A DNA stretch of 64,000 nucleotides from Dryocola clanedunensis_A. Lineage in GTDB: Bacteria; Pseudomonadota; Gammaproteobacteria; Enterobacterales; Enterobacteriaceae. The notes below the pieces were generated by a model, which worked only from the letters and a program-made list of their open reading frames with translations, searched no databases and was not told the origin of the DNA. The translations under genes and the position numbers were made by a program. Below are positions 1-8,987 of the stretch, piece by piece; position 1 is the first letter of the stretch, and each line of letters opens with the position of its first letter. The stretch lies in assembly GCA_038405435.1 (NCBI GenBank), contig JBBYHZ010000001.1. One strand, given 5' to 3'.

Positions 1-571
1 CCAGATTCGCTTCGTAATATTTGCCGCCTTCCAGCAGTTTCTGCGCCTGAGCAGCTGCTTTACGGGTCTGCTTTAGCGGCATCAGATATTGAGTTTCAAC
101 TACACCAATTCCGGCCAGGCGCAGCGTGTCGACTGCACCTTTCTGGTCGCCCTTCGCCATTTTTGCGTTAGCGGCTTTGATGGCGGATTCCTTTTCCGGG
201 CTGGCAATATAGTCCTCAGACAGCGCCACGGTGGCATTGATGACCACGTACTGGTCGTCAATCATCTTCGCTTTTGCATCGGTCTTCACAAACTTAGCCC
301 AGGCGCTGGTGTCCCCGGCCAGCAGCGACACGGCATCATTGGTCAGCTTCTTCGCGCTGTCCGGCTGGCCGTGGAACAGCGCGAGGCGGGCGAACTGGAT
401 GTCACGCATGGCGTTTGCGCCCTTCACCGCGACCTGCATCACGTCGGCAGCTTCCTTCTGTACCTTCGCCGTAGCAGCCTCAGTCTGCGCCGGGGTAGTG
501 GTTGCTTCGGCCCAGACGGATGAGGAACTCAACATGGTTGCCAGCAGGCTCGCCAGAATAACTTTTTTCAT
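1..571 (-). CDS. yfdX: YfdX family periplasmic protein, 3' end cut by window edge
   Basis: The minus frame opens with an ATG at 569-571 and stays open to the left edge, so about 190 N-terminal residues are seen and the C-terminus is missing. The start MKKVILASLLATMLSSSSVWA is a typical Sec signal peptide with cleavage after SVWA. The mature part is helical and Ala/Lys-rich and resembles YfdX, an acid-stress protein with chaperone-like behaviour that in E. coli belongs to the EvgA regulon. An AGGAG-type ribosome site (AGGAGTAA on the minus strand) sits just before the ATG. It diverges from the hdeD-hdeB-gadB-gadC cassette, which fits an acid-stress role. Family assignment is from sequence resemblance; the exact function of YfdX is not settled. 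Confidence 0.85.
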   Translation of the reverse strand, partial: MKKVILASLLATMLSSSSVWAEATTTPAQTEAATAKVQKEAADVMQVAVKGANAMRDIQFARLALFHGQPDSAKKLTNDAVSLLAGDTSAWAKFVKTDAKAKMIDDQYVVINATVALSEDYIASPEKESAIKAANAKMAKGDQKGAVDTLRLAGIGVVETQYLMPLKQTRKAAAQAQKLLEGGKYYEANL

Positions 572-683
572 TATTTACTCCTGATTGAATGAGGTATTTG
601 TCACCAGACAACGCAAGCATAAATAATAATTAACCAGCCTGAAATAAGAGCGCATGATGGATATTGCCAGCCCATTCTTACGG

Positions 684-711
684 CTGACAGACGTAGGCGA
701 CAGCGTATAAT
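684..711 (+). promoter_or_regulatory. Candidate sigma-70 promoter of the hdeD-hdeB-gadBC operon
   Basis: CTGACA at 684-689 and TATAAT at 706-711 are separated by 16 bases, and the next gene on this strand starts at 827, leaving a leader of about 110 bases. The TTCTTACG just upstream (675-682) loosely resembles half of an EvgA-type site, which would fit the divergent yfdX, but the second half is badly spaced. I found no convincing GadE box. The promoter is inferred from sequence only. Confidence 0.45.
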
Positions 712-826
712 AAAAGTTCTCCACTCTTATTTACGGCAACCGTAACCCGCCCTACCATTCTTAGCATCAACCATTTATTAAATAAAAACACCGGCTGACT
801 GGCTTTTATTTGATAGCGGAGAAATC

Positions 827-1429
827 ATGTTTATTTTTAATCACTACAGTCTGCGAGCGCTTAATGAAAGCACACGTCTTCATTATAAAAAGCATGCACT
901 GGTCATGGCCATATTGCTTATTATTTGTGGCGTGTGCTGCCTTATTTATCCGTTCATCGCGGGTATGTATATCGCCCTGCTGAGCGGCATGATGTTTATG
1001 ATCTGCGGCTTTTATACGCTTTACAGCCTGATCGTCTTTCGCAAACAGCCCTGCAAATCCAGGCTCGCCTCGTGCTTTTTCGCCCTTGCCTGGCTGCTGC
1101 TCGGCTACTCGTTTATCGCCAGCCCGCAGGTCGGTCTGAACGCCCTGGCGATAATTTTATGCTGTCTGTTCTTCATCGGCGGGGTTGCCCGCATCGTTTC
1201 CGGTTTCACCATGCGCGGCCATACGGGCTACATCTGGAGCATCTGTATCGGTATTTTTGACCTGATAATAGCTGCCGTCTGGTCAGGCATGTCTCCTCAG
1301 CAGTCTTCTCAGTTCACCACCGCATTTATCGGCCTGGAGATGCTTTTCAGCGCGGGGGGATATATCGCTTTACGCATTAGCCTGGCGCGAGCACAGCGCC
1401 AGAAAATGATTATCAAAAAATCACGGTAA
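827..1429 (+). CDS. hdeD: HdeD-like acid-resistance membrane protein (DUF308)
   Basis: This 200-residue protein has about six hydrophobic segments arranged as repeated pairs, the pattern of the HdeD/DUF308 family, and a basic C-terminal tail ending KKSR. HdeD is an inner-membrane protein linked to acid resistance at high cell density; its biochemical role is unknown. The ATG at 827 follows GCGGAG with good spacing. The gene is first in a tight co-directional set: 14 bases separate its stop from hdeB and 24 bases separate hdeB from gadB. The context strongly supports an acid-stress function. The product is somewhat longer at its N-terminus (charged, about 20 residues) than a bare membrane core would need. 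Confidence 0.85.
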   Translation: MFIFNHYSLRALNESTRLHYKKHALVMAILLIICGVCCLIYPFIAGMYIALLSGMMFMICGFYTLYSLIVFRKQPCKSRLASCFFALAWLLLGYSFIASPQVGLNALAIILCCLFFIGGVARIVSGFTMRGHTGYIWSICIGIFDLIIAAVWSGMSPQQSSQFTTAFIGLEMLFSAGGYIALRISLARAQRQKMIIKKSR

Positions 1430-1443
1430 ACACGGGAGTATTA

Positions 1444-1749
1444 ATGAACCACAGAAAAGTCATTCCGACATTCATTGCCTGCGCCGCTATTGCGCTATCT
1501 ATTAACAGTGCTTTTGCGCTTCAGGAAACCACGCCACAAAATATGACCTGTCAGAAGTTCACGGATATGAACCCTAAAACCATGACGCCAATTGCATTTT
1601 GGGTAGTCAATAAAAATACAGATTTTAAAGGTGGCGATTACATTGACTGGCATGAAGTGGAAACCGTGTCGGTTCCGCAAATGGTAAAACAATGCAATCA
1701 AAATCCGCACGCGAAATTAGGCGAACTCAATCTTAATGCCAAAAAATAA
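1444..1749 (+). CDS. hdeB: HdeB-like periplasmic acid chaperone
   Basis: The 101-residue product has a signal peptide (about 25 residues, ending SAFA) and a mature part with the HdeB signature MTCQKFTDMNPKTMTP, then a GGD turn and a second cysteine in VKQCNQNP. The two cysteines form the single disulfide of HdeA/HdeB proteins, which unfold at low pH and keep periplasmic proteins soluble. The motif set is closer to HdeB than HdeA. The gene lies between hdeD and gadB in one operon. No separate hdeA is visible in the window. Confidence 0.88.
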   Translation: MNHRKVIPTFIACAAIALSINSAFALQETTPQNMTCQKFTDMNPKTMTPIAFWVVNKNTDFKGGDYIDWHEVETVSVPQMVKQCNQNPHAKLGELNLNAKK

Positions 1750-1773
1750 CCTATCATTGATTAAGGATTAATT

Positions 1774-3171
1774 ATGACCATGCTGATTCAACCAGTCGAA
1801 AATGAAAATGACGATGTTTATGCTTCCGTAGATTTATCCCGCGCGCTGCCAAAAACAAAATTTCCCTGCAAGGAAAGAAACCCACGCCATGTTTTTCATG
1901 CCATTCAGGATGAACTCATGCTGGACGGCAATTCGCGACAGAATCTTGCAACCTTTTGCCAGACCTGGATTGACGATGAGATCCGCCAGCTGATGGATCT
2001 TTCCATCGACAAAAACATGATTGATAAAGACGAGTACCCACAAACGGCCGAAATAGAACAGCGCTGCGTGAACATGCTCGCCGACCTGTGGCATTCCCCG
2101 GCAGCCGCCGACACCCTGGGCTGCTCGACCATCGGCTCTTCCGAGGCCGCCATGCTGGGCGGGCTGGCAATGAAATGGCGCTGGCGCAAAAGCCGTGAAA
2201 TGGTGGGCAAACCGGCCGATAAACCAAACCTGGTCTGCGGCCCGGTGCAGATTTGCTGGCACAAATTCGCCCGCTATTTTGACGTTGAGCTGCGTGAAAT
2301 CCCGCTGGAAGGCGACCGTCTGATGATGACCGCGGACGAGATGCTCAAATATGTGGACGAGAACACCATCGGCGTGGTGCCAACCCTGGGCATTACTTTC
2401 ACCTGCCAGTACGAACCCGTAAAAGAAATCAACGACGCGCTCGATACCCTGTTTCAACAGACTGGTCTGGACATTCCGATTCACGTTGATGCCGCAAGCG
2501 GCGGGTTCCTTGCGCCATTCTGCGCGCCCGATCTCGTCTGGGATTTCCGTCTGCCCCGCGTGAAATCCATCAACGCCTCCGGCCACAAGTTCGGTCTTGC
2601 TCCACTCGGTGCAGGTTGGGTTGTATGGCGTGAAAAACAGGATCTGCCGGAAGAGCTTATCTTCAACGTCAACTACCTCGGCGGCAATATGCCAACCTTC
2701 GCGCTGAACTTCTCGCGCCCGGGTGGGCAAATTGTCTCGCAGTACTACAACTTCCTGCGCCTGGGCCGCGAAGGCTACCGCAAAATCCACCAGGCCTGCT
2801 ACGCTACCGCGCAGTATCTGGCCCGCGAAATCGCCGCCATTGGTCCGTTTGACATTATCTTTGACGGCAGCAGCGACAACGGCATCCCGGCGCTGACCTG
2901 GGCACTGAAAAAAGGGTATCAGAACGACAGCTTCACTCTCTATGACCTGGCGGACCGGCTGCGCAGCCGCGGCTGGCAGGTGCCCGCCTACTCCATGCCA
3001 TCCCATCGGGAAGACTTAGTTGTCCAGCGCATTCTGGTACGCCACGGCATGAGCAACGACCTGGCCGGGCTGCTGATCGCCGACCTGAAACGCACGCTGG
3101 AAGCGTTGGAGAAAAACCCTGTCACCCAGCCGTTGACCGCAGAAGAAGCGGGTGGTTTCAACCACGCATAG
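1774..3171 (+). CDS. gadB: Glutamate decarboxylase
   Basis: This PLP enzyme converts glutamate to GABA and CO2, consuming a cytoplasmic proton. The 465-residue length equals GadA/GadB. The PLP lysine is K272 in NASGHKFG, with HVDAASGG (residues 237-244) as the cofactor-binding aspartate region. The penultimate residue of the protein is a histidine (NHA end), matching the C-terminal His that closes the GadB active site at neutral pH. Residues 1-35 are the least conserved part, as expected for the N-terminal segment that mediates membrane recruitment. AAGGA lies 8 bases before the ATG. It is followed by gadC, the antiporter that exchanges its product; a hairpin lies in between. Confidence 0.95.
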   Translation: MTMLIQPVENENDDVYASVDLSRALPKTKFPCKERNPRHVFHAIQDELMLDGNSRQNLATFCQTWIDDEIRQLMDLSIDKNMIDKDEYPQTAEIEQRCVNMLADLWHSPAAADTLGCSTIGSSEAAMLGGLAMKWRWRKSREMVGKPADKPNLVCGPVQICWHKFARYFDVELREIPLEGDRLMMTADEMLKYVDENTIGVVPTLGITFTCQYEPVKEINDALDTLFQQTGLDIPIHVDAASGGFLAPFCAPDLVWDFRLPRVKSINASGHKFGLAPLGAGWVVWREKQDLPEELIFNVNYLGGNMPTFALNFSRPGGQIVSQYYNFLRLGREGYRKIHQACYATAQYLAREIAAIGPFDIIFDGSSDNGIPALTWALKKGYQNDSFTLYDLADRLRSRGWQVPAYSMPSHREDLVVQRILVRHGMSNDLAGLLIADLKRTLEALEKNPVTQPLTAEEAGGFNHA

Positions 3172-3191
3172 CCCCCTGCTGCAGAAATCTA

Positions 3192-3209
3192 AGAGCCCTT
3201 CGGGGCTCT
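3192..3209 (+). terminator. Hairpin between gadB and gadC
   Basis: AGAGCCC (3192-3198) and GGGCTCT (3203-3209) form a perfect 7-bp stem with a TTCG loop, followed by the moderately U-rich CTTCTTTAAT. It looks like a weak or partial terminator that would lower gadC relative to gadB, since gadC follows only 34 bases later without an obvious promoter. Confidence 0.6.
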
Positions 3210-3242
3210 CTTCTTTAATCGTGAATGTCCTGCGGAGAGAAT

Positions 3243-4760
3243 ATGTCCACCGTAATAGCCCCTGCCTGCCCCCGGCAGCTCAGCCTGCTTGGCTTTTTCG
3301 CCATTACCGCCTCCATGGTGATGGCAGTTTATGAATACCCGACCTTTGCCACCTCCGGCTTTAGCCTGATCTTCTTCCTGCTGATGGGCGGCCTCTTCTG
3401 GTTTATCCCCGTCGGCCTGTGTGCCGCTGAAATGGCCACCGTAGAAGGCTGGAAAGAAGGCGGTATTTTCGCCTGGGTCTCCAGTACGCTGGGAGAGCGC
3501 TGGGGGTTTGCCGCCATCTCTTTTAGTTATCTGCAAATCGCCATCGGCTTTATTCCAATGCTCTACTTTGTGCTTGGCGCCCTCTCTTACATCCTTAGCT
3601 GGCCCGAGCTGAACACCGACCCGCTGGTCAGAACCGCAGCGGCGCTGATCATACTCTGGGGGCTGGCCCTCACCCAGTTCAAAGGCACCCGCTATACCGC
3701 CAGCATCGCCAAAATCGGCTTCTTTTTTGGCATTCTGTTTCCAGCAATCGTGTTGGTGGTGCTCGCAGCCTGCTGGCTGATTCACGGTCAGCCGCTGGCG
3801 ATTGAGATGACGACCCAAACCTTCTTCCCTGACTTTTCTAGGATGGGCACGCTGGTCGTATTTGTGGCGTTCGTACTGAGCTATATGGGCGTGGAAGCGT
3901 CGGCGACCCACGTCAATGAAATGGCAAATCCATCCCGCGATTATCCGCTGGCGATGGTCCTGCTGGTGATCGCCGCCATCGTGCTTAGTTCGGTGGGAGG
4001 ACTGTCGGTCGCCGCCGTGATTCCCCACGAAGAAATTAATCTTTCTGCCGGGGTGATGCAGGCGTTCAGCACGCTCATCGGCTATTTCGGGCCTGGGTTT
4101 GAATGGGCGATACGCGGGATTGCGGCGCTGCTGATGCTGGGCGTGCTCGCAGAAATTGCCTCATGGATTGTCGGCCCGTCCCGCGGCATGCTGGTAACCG
4201 CGCAAAAAGGTCTGCTGCCCGCTCGCTTTGCGAAGGTGAATAAGAACGGCGTGCCGGTGGCGCTGGTGGTCTGCCAGTTAATCATTACTTCGATTGCCAT
4301 CGTGGTGCTTACCAACACCGGCGGCGGCAGCAATATGTCCTTCCTGATTGCCCTGTCACTTACCGTCGTTATCTATCTGTGCAGCTACCTGATGCTTTTC
4401 CTGGGATATATACAGCTGGTGCGCAAACAGCGCGACAGAAAGCGTGCCTTCCAGATCCCCGGCGGCAAGCCGGTCAAACTACTCGTCGCCGCTTCCGGCC
4501 TGATCGTCTCCGTGCTGGCGTTTATCGTTTCGTTTATTCCGCCGACTTCGCTGCCGGGCGCACATACCCAGGACCTTTACGCAGAGCTGCTGATCGTCTG
4601 TTTCGTGCTGGTCTTCGTGCTGCCGTTTATCGTTTATATGTTCCGCAGTAAAACCCCCGTGCCAGCCCCGGAAATTTCCCCCGTGACCGTCGCGGACGCC
4701 CCATCCGGACACTTTTTCATACATCCTAAGGGACGCTCGTCACATTTACCCAAACGGTAG
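3243..4760 (+). CDS. gadC: Glutamate/GABA antiporter
   Basis: GadC imports glutamate and exports GABA across the inner membrane, completing the glutamate-dependent acid-resistance cycle with GadB. The product has 12 or so hydrophobic segments of the APC superfamily and the family block SMVMAVYEYPTFATSGFS near residue 25. The C-terminus GHFFIHPKGRSSH matches the C-plug that blocks GadC at neutral pH. I place the start at the ATG at 3243, preceded by GGAGAG; an upstream in-frame start at 3225 would add six residues but has no comparable ribosome site. Length is 505 residues against about 511 in E. coli. Confidence 0.95.
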   Translation: MSTVIAPACPRQLSLLGFFAITASMVMAVYEYPTFATSGFSLIFFLLMGGLFWFIPVGLCAAEMATVEGWKEGGIFAWVSSTLGERWGFAAISFSYLQIAIGFIPMLYFVLGALSYILSWPELNTDPLVRTAAALIILWGLALTQFKGTRYTASIAKIGFFFGILFPAIVLVVLAACWLIHGQPLAIEMTTQTFFPDFSRMGTLVVFVAFVLSYMGVEASATHVNEMANPSRDYPLAMVLLVIAAIVLSSVGGLSVAAVIPHEEINLSAGVMQAFSTLIGYFGPGFEWAIRGIAALLMLGVLAEIASWIVGPSRGMLVTAQKGLLPARFAKVNKNGVPVALVVCQLIITSIAIVVLTNTGGGSNMSFLIALSLTVVIYLCSYLMLFLGYIQLVRKQRDRKRAFQIPGGKPVKLLVAASGLIVSVLAFIVSFIPPTSLPGAHTQDLYAELLIVCFVLVFVLPFIVYMFRSKTPVPAPEISPVTVADAPSGHFFIHPKGRSSHLPKR

Positions 4761-4770
4761 ATCTTTAAAT

Positions 4771-4798
4771 GTTCCCCTCACCTTCAGGCGAGAGGAAC
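4771..4798. terminator. Terminator-like inverted repeat between gadC and ascB
   Basis: GTTCC/GGAAC outer arms and CTC/GAG plus CC/GG inner pairs give an imperfect stem over 28 bases, flanked by A/T-rich sequence on both sides. The two neighbouring genes converge here, so it may serve both strands. No long U-run follows on either side. Confidence 0.5.
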
Positions 4799-4812
4799 AA
4801 ATTATTTAACGC

Positions 4813-6243
4813 TTAATCCAGATCCATCCCGTTGCTGGCGATGACCTTCTTATACCAGTGGAACGATTTCTTGCGGGTGCGGGCGAGCGTGCCGTTGCCC
4901 TGGTCGTCGCGGTCAACGTAGACGAAGCCGTAGCGCTTGCTCATCTCGCCGGTCGAGGCCGACACCAGATCGATGCAGCCCCAGGAGGTGTAGCCCATCA
5001 CCGGGATGCCGTCTTCTATCGCTTCGCCCATCGCTTTGATGTGTTCTCGCAGGTAGCTGATGCGGTAGTCGTCGTTGATTTCGCCCTGCTCGTTGACGAC
5101 ATCTTTCGCGCCCAGGCCGTTTTCCACCAGGAACAGCGGCTTCTGGTAGCGGTCGTACATCATGTTCATGGTGATGCGCAGGCCCAGCGGATCGATGCCC
5201 CAGCCCCACTCGCTTGCCTCGATGTACGGGTTTTTCAGGGACTTGACGATGTTCGCCGCGTTGCTGTTGTTGTCGTTCATGTCGGCAGACGCGCAGCGGG
5301 AGGCGTAGTAGCTGAAGGAGACAAAATCGACGGTATCCTTGAGGATTTCGCTGTCGCCCGGCTCCATTTCAACCACGATGCCCTTCTCTTTGAACAGTCG
5401 TCTGGCGTAGGAAGGATAAGCCCCGCGCGCCTGCACGTCGATAAAGAACAGGTTTTCGCGATCTTTTTCCAGCGCCGCCCAGACGTCTTCCGGCTTGCAG
5501 GAGTACGGATAAAAATTCCCGCCCGCCAGCATGCAGCCGACCTGGTTTTCCGGGTTCACCTCATGGGCGATTTTGGTTGCCAGCGCGCTCGCCACCAGCT
5601 CGTGGTGCGCGGCCTGATACTTCACCTGCTCTTTGTTATCGTCTTTTTCAAACACCAGCCCCGCGCCGGAGAACGGGCTGTGCAGCATGATGTTGATCTC
5701 GTTAAAGGTCAGCCAGTATTTCACCAGCCCGTCGAAGGCTTCGAAACAGGTGCGGGCATAATGCGTGAAGAAATCGACCATTTTACGGCTGCGCCAGGAA
5801 CCGTATTCGCGCACCAGATGCATCGGCACGTCGAAATGGCACAGCGTCACCAGCGGCTCAATGCCGTGCTTTTTGCACTCGCTGAACAGGTCGCGGTAGA
5901 AGGCGATGCCCGCAGCGTTCGGCTGCTGTTCGTCGCCGTTCGGGAAAATACGGCTCCAGGCGATGGAGGTGCGGAACACGGTGAAGCCCATCTCCGCCAT
6001 CAGCGCGATATCTTCTTTGTAGCGATGATAGAAATCTATCGCCCCGTGGCTTGGGTAAAATTCGTCATCGCGCAGCGCAAAGCGTTTCTCCACGCCCAGC
6101 TTAACGGCCATACGGTCTTTACCGTGCGGGATCATATCTACCGTGGTAATGCCCTTGCCGCCTTCAAGATACGCGCCTTCGGCCTGGTTGGCGGCGATAG
6201 CGCCGCCCCATAAAAAGTCTGCCGGGAAAATGGACTCAGCCAT
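4813..6243 (-). CDS. ascB: 6-phospho-beta-glucosidase
   Basis: This GH1 enzyme hydrolyses phosphorylated aryl- and alkyl-beta-glucosides after PTS uptake. The 476-residue length and near-continuous agreement with E. coli AscB (474 residues) support the name over bglA or bglB. The acid/base glutamate is in TFNEINIM (around residue 180) and the nucleophile glutamate is in FLVENGLG (around residue 375). It is the second gene of ascFB, 18 bases after ascF. The operon lies divergent from ascG, exactly the E. coli asc arrangement. Confidence 0.95.
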   Translation of the reverse strand: MAESIFPADFLWGGAIAANQAEGAYLEGGKGITTVDMIPHGKDRMAVKLGVEKRFALRDDEFYPSHGAIDFYHRYKEDIALMAEMGFTVFRTSIAWSRIFPNGDEQQPNAAGIAFYRDLFSECKKHGIEPLVTLCHFDVPMHLVREYGSWRSRKMVDFFTHYARTCFEAFDGLVKYWLTFNEINIMLHSPFSGAGLVFEKDDNKEQVKYQAAHHELVASALATKIAHEVNPENQVGCMLAGGNFYPYSCKPEDVWAALEKDRENLFFIDVQARGAYPSYARRLFKEKGIVVEMEPGDSEILKDTVDFVSFSYYASRCASADMNDNNSNAANIVKSLKNPYIEASEWGWGIDPLGLRITMNMMYDRYQKPLFLVENGLGAKDVVNEQGEINDDYRISYLREHIKAMGEAIEDGIPVMGYTSWGCIDLVSASTGEMSKRYGFVYVDRDDQGNGTLARTRKKSFHWYKKVIASNGMDLD

Positions 6244-6261
6244 GAAATAGCTCCTGTTTCT

Positions 6262-7710
6262 TTAATTAACCTGTACGGCCCGCTGCGGGCTGGCAACGGG
6301 CGCCTGTTCTTTTGGCTCTTCAACCGGGATATCTTCAAAGCCGAGCACCAGCGTCAGAACGAACGACAGCACCACCGCAAGGGCCATGACGCCAAACACC
6401 CAGACGATGGTCATCGGGTTGGCCGGGTCAAAGAACTGTACGCTGGTAAACAGCCCCGGGGAGGCCATCGAGTGGCTGGCAAGCCCCGCCACGCCGGCCA
6501 CGCCGCCGCAGACAAAGCCGCTGATTAGCGCCGCGATGAGCGGGCGCTTCAGACGCACGGCCACGCCGTACAGCGCGGGCTCTGAAATACCTGCCACAAT
6601 GGCGGAGGCCGCCGCTGCAAGCGCTGTCTGGCGCAGCTCCGGGTTTTTCGTTTTCCATGCCACCGCAAGGGAAGAGCCGCCAAGCGACAGGTTCGCGCCA
6701 ATTTCCGACGGCATTACCATGCCCTCTTTGCCCGTTTCCGCAATGGTCTGGATAATGGTCGGGGTGAACACGCGGTGCATGCCGGTCATCACCAGCAGCG
6801 GCCACAGCCCGCCCATAATGGCCACGGACAGCCAGCCCAGGTAACTATGCACGGTGTAGACCAGCGAAGAGATCCCGGTACCGATCCAGATACCCAGCGG
6901 GCCGATGAGCATGATGGCAATGGGTGCAGCTATCAGCACGATCAGCATCGGCTTGAGGAAGTTTTTTGTCACCGCAGGAGTGATTTTATCCACCCAGCGT
7001 TCAATGTAAGAGAGCAGCCAGGTCATGCACAGCGCGGGAATTACCGTGTAGGTATATTTCACCGCCGTGACGGAAAGCCCCATAAATTCAACAGGCTGGC
7101 CCTGTGCCGCCTTCGCCATCAGGTCAACGAAGTTCGGGTGTACCAGCACCCCGGCAATAGCAATCGCCAGCGACATGTTGGTTTTGAATTTCACCGCGGC
7201 GGAGGCCGCCACCATCACCGGCAGGAAGAAGAACGCCCCGTCGCCGATAACGTTGAGGATAACCAGCGTCGAAGAGCCTTTCTCAAAGACGCCGGTCATA
7301 TCCAGGATCATCGCCAGCAGCTTGACCATTGACCCGCCGATGATTGCCGGGATCAGCGGTGACATGGTGCCGATCAGCGCATCCAGAATGCCCGCGCCAA
7401 TGCGCTTCAGGGTGATCTTCTGTTTTACCGGGGCAACGTCTGATGTCCCGCCCGCGCCGCCCGGCAGCAGCTTCTGCACTTCGGCATAGGCCTGTGAAAC
7501 CGTGTTACCGATAATCACCTGGCACTGGTTCTCGCTTCTTACCACGCCCAGCACGCCGCTGATGGATTTCAGCTTACCCGCGTCTACCGCGGCATCATCG
7601 TTGAGGACAAAGCGCAGGCGCGTCATGCAGTGCGTGACGGCGGCGATATTGCCCGCTCCGCCAAGGGCACTGACTATCGATTGGGATACTGCCGCATAAT
7701 TCTTAGACAT
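6262..7710 (-). CDS. ascF: PTS beta-glucoside EIIBC component
   Basis: The 482-residue protein begins with an EIIB domain whose phosphorylated cysteine lies in VTHCMTRLRF (about residue 28), followed by a ten-segment EIIC channel from about residue 105. It imports and phosphorylates beta-glucosides such as arbutin and salicin for hydrolysis by AscB. No EIIA domain is fused, so phosphate must come from an EIIA encoded elsewhere (Crr in E. coli). It is first in the ascFB operon and its promoter faces ascG. Confidence 0.94.
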   Translation of the reverse strand: MSKNYAAVSQSIVSALGGAGNIAAVTHCMTRLRFVLNDDAAVDAGKLKSISGVLGVVRSENQCQVIIGNTVSQAYAEVQKLLPGGAGGTSDVAPVKQKITLKRIGAGILDALIGTMSPLIPAIIGGSMVKLLAMILDMTGVFEKGSSTLVILNVIGDGAFFFLPVMVAASAAVKFKTNMSLAIAIAGVLVHPNFVDLMAKAAQGQPVEFMGLSVTAVKYTYTVIPALCMTWLLSYIERWVDKITPAVTKNFLKPMLIVLIAAPIAIMLIGPLGIWIGTGISSLVYTVHSYLGWLSVAIMGGLWPLLVMTGMHRVFTPTIIQTIAETGKEGMVMPSEIGANLSLGGSSLAVAWKTKNPELRQTALAAAASAIVAGISEPALYGVAVRLKRPLIAALISGFVCGGVAGVAGLASHSMASPGLFTSVQFFDPANPMTIVWVFGVMALAVVLSFVLTLVLGFEDIPVEEPKEQAPVASPQRAVQVN

Positions 7711-7732
7711 GTTTAACAGTTCTCAGGGTGTA

Positions 7733-7745
7733 GGTAACCGGTTCC
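7733..7745. promoter_or_regulatory. Candidate AscG operator
   Basis: GGTAACCGGTTCC is a near-perfect palindrome centred on CCGG, the core expected for LacI/GalR-family repressors, and it lies 23-35 bases upstream of the ascF start. AscG sites described in E. coli also have an AACCGGTT core. Only one strong copy is visible in the 209-base gap. Confidence 0.6.
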
Positions 7746-7919
7746 ACACAAGAGTGTTTACATCTTCAAATCAGATCAACTAAAAGTTTTTTACGCTTCT
7801 TTTTTTGTGATGAGGATCGGTAAAAAACGTCTTTTTACGCCGAGGTAACGCCTGGTTTGCGCTTATTCTTCGCCCCGAAATGTGTAGAATGAGCGCACTC
7901 ATCAGGGGCGGGAAAAATT

Positions 7920-8936
7920 ATGTCGACAATGCTGGAAGTGGCAAAAAAAGCAGGCGTTTCAAAAGCCACCGTCTCACGGGTGCTGTCCGGGAAGGGCTAC
8001 GTGGGCGAAGCCACAAAAGAGCTTGTTTATCAGGCAATTAAAGAAACTGGCTATCGCCCTAACCTGCTGGCAAGAAACCTGGCCACCAACACTTCGCAGT
8101 GCATCGGCCTGGTGGTCACCAACACGCTGTATAACGGCAGCTACTTCAGCGAAATCCTCTCCCAGGCGGCAAAAAAGTTAGAAGACAATGGCCGCCAGCT
8201 TATCCTGATGGACGGCAAACACAGCGCCGATGAAGAGCGCGAGGCGATAGAGTTTCTGCTGGATTTACAGTGCGATGCGATAATTATCTATCCGCGCTTC
8301 CTGAGCACCGACGCCATGGACGAGATCATCGAACAGCACAAGCAGCCGATCATGGTGGTAAACCGCAAGCTCAGAAAACACCAAAGCCACTGCATCTGCT
8401 GCGACCACAAAGGCGCAAGCTTTAAGGCGACGACGCAGCTGATTGCACGCGGGCACCGGGATATTGCGTTTATCACCGGGTCGATGGACTCGCCAACCGC
8501 CATCGAACGTTTTTCCGGCTATAAAGAGGCGTTATCTGCGGCGGGGATCGCGCTTAATGAAAGGCTGGTCGCGCCAGGAAAATGGACGCCAGCCAGCGGC
8601 TTTGCCGCAGCAGAGCTGCTGCTGGGCAGCGGTTTTTCCTTCAGCGCGATAGTCGCCAGCAATGACGATATGGCCGTTGGCGCCATGAAGAAGCTTAATG
8701 AGCGCGGAGTATCGGTACCGGAAGACGTCTCGGTGATTGGCTTCGATGACATCCCCACCGCGCCGTTCCTCAGCCCGTCGCTGGCCAGCGTGAAAGATCC
8801 GGTCAGCGACATGATGGGGGAAGTGATTAACCGCCTGATCTCCATGCTGGACGGCGGTTATTTATCGCGGGACAACGTCTTTACTTCGGAGCTGCTGGTG
8901 CGGGATTCCGTCGGGGACGGGCCGCATATCCGATAG
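7920..8936 (+). CDS. ascG: LacI-family repressor of the asc operon
   Basis: A 338-residue LacI/GalR protein: N-terminal helix-turn-helix MLEVAKKAGVSKATVSRVL (residues 4-22), hinge, then a periplasmic-binding-protein-like ligand core with GFDDIPTAPFLSPSL near residue 280. It resembles E. coli AscG throughout and is divergent from ascFB, so it most likely represses that operon until a beta-glucoside inducer is present. The ATG follows GGGGCGGG, a loose ribosome site. Confidence 0.93.
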   Translation: MSTMLEVAKKAGVSKATVSRVLSGKGYVGEATKELVYQAIKETGYRPNLLARNLATNTSQCIGLVVTNTLYNGSYFSEILSQAAKKLEDNGRQLILMDGKHSADEEREAIEFLLDLQCDAIIIYPRFLSTDAMDEIIEQHKQPIMVVNRKLRKHQSHCICCDHKGASFKATTQLIARGHRDIAFITGSMDSPTAIERFSGYKEALSAAGIALNERLVAPGKWTPASGFAAAELLLGSGFSFSAIVASNDDMAVGAMKKLNERGVSVPEDVSVIGFDDIPTAPFLSPSLASVKDPVSDMMGEVINRLISMLDGGYLSRDNVFTSELLVRDSVGDGPHIR

Positions 8937-8943
8937 CTTATTT

Positions 8944-8973
8944 GTCGGATGACGCTGCGCTTATCCGACCTAC
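8944..8973 (-). repeat. REP-like palindrome
   Basis: GTCGGAT...ATCCGAC stem over 26 bases followed by CTAC, i.e. the GTAG tetranucleotide next to the stem when read on the minus strand. It lies between the convergent ends of ascG and curA. It belongs to the dispersed family described in the findings. Confidence 0.8.
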
Positions 8974-8987
8974 GAACCGGGGTTGTG

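Noticed and set aside
1834..3006. 390-codon open frame opposite gadB
   Set aside because: Shadow frame; gadB has full homology and a proper ribosome site.
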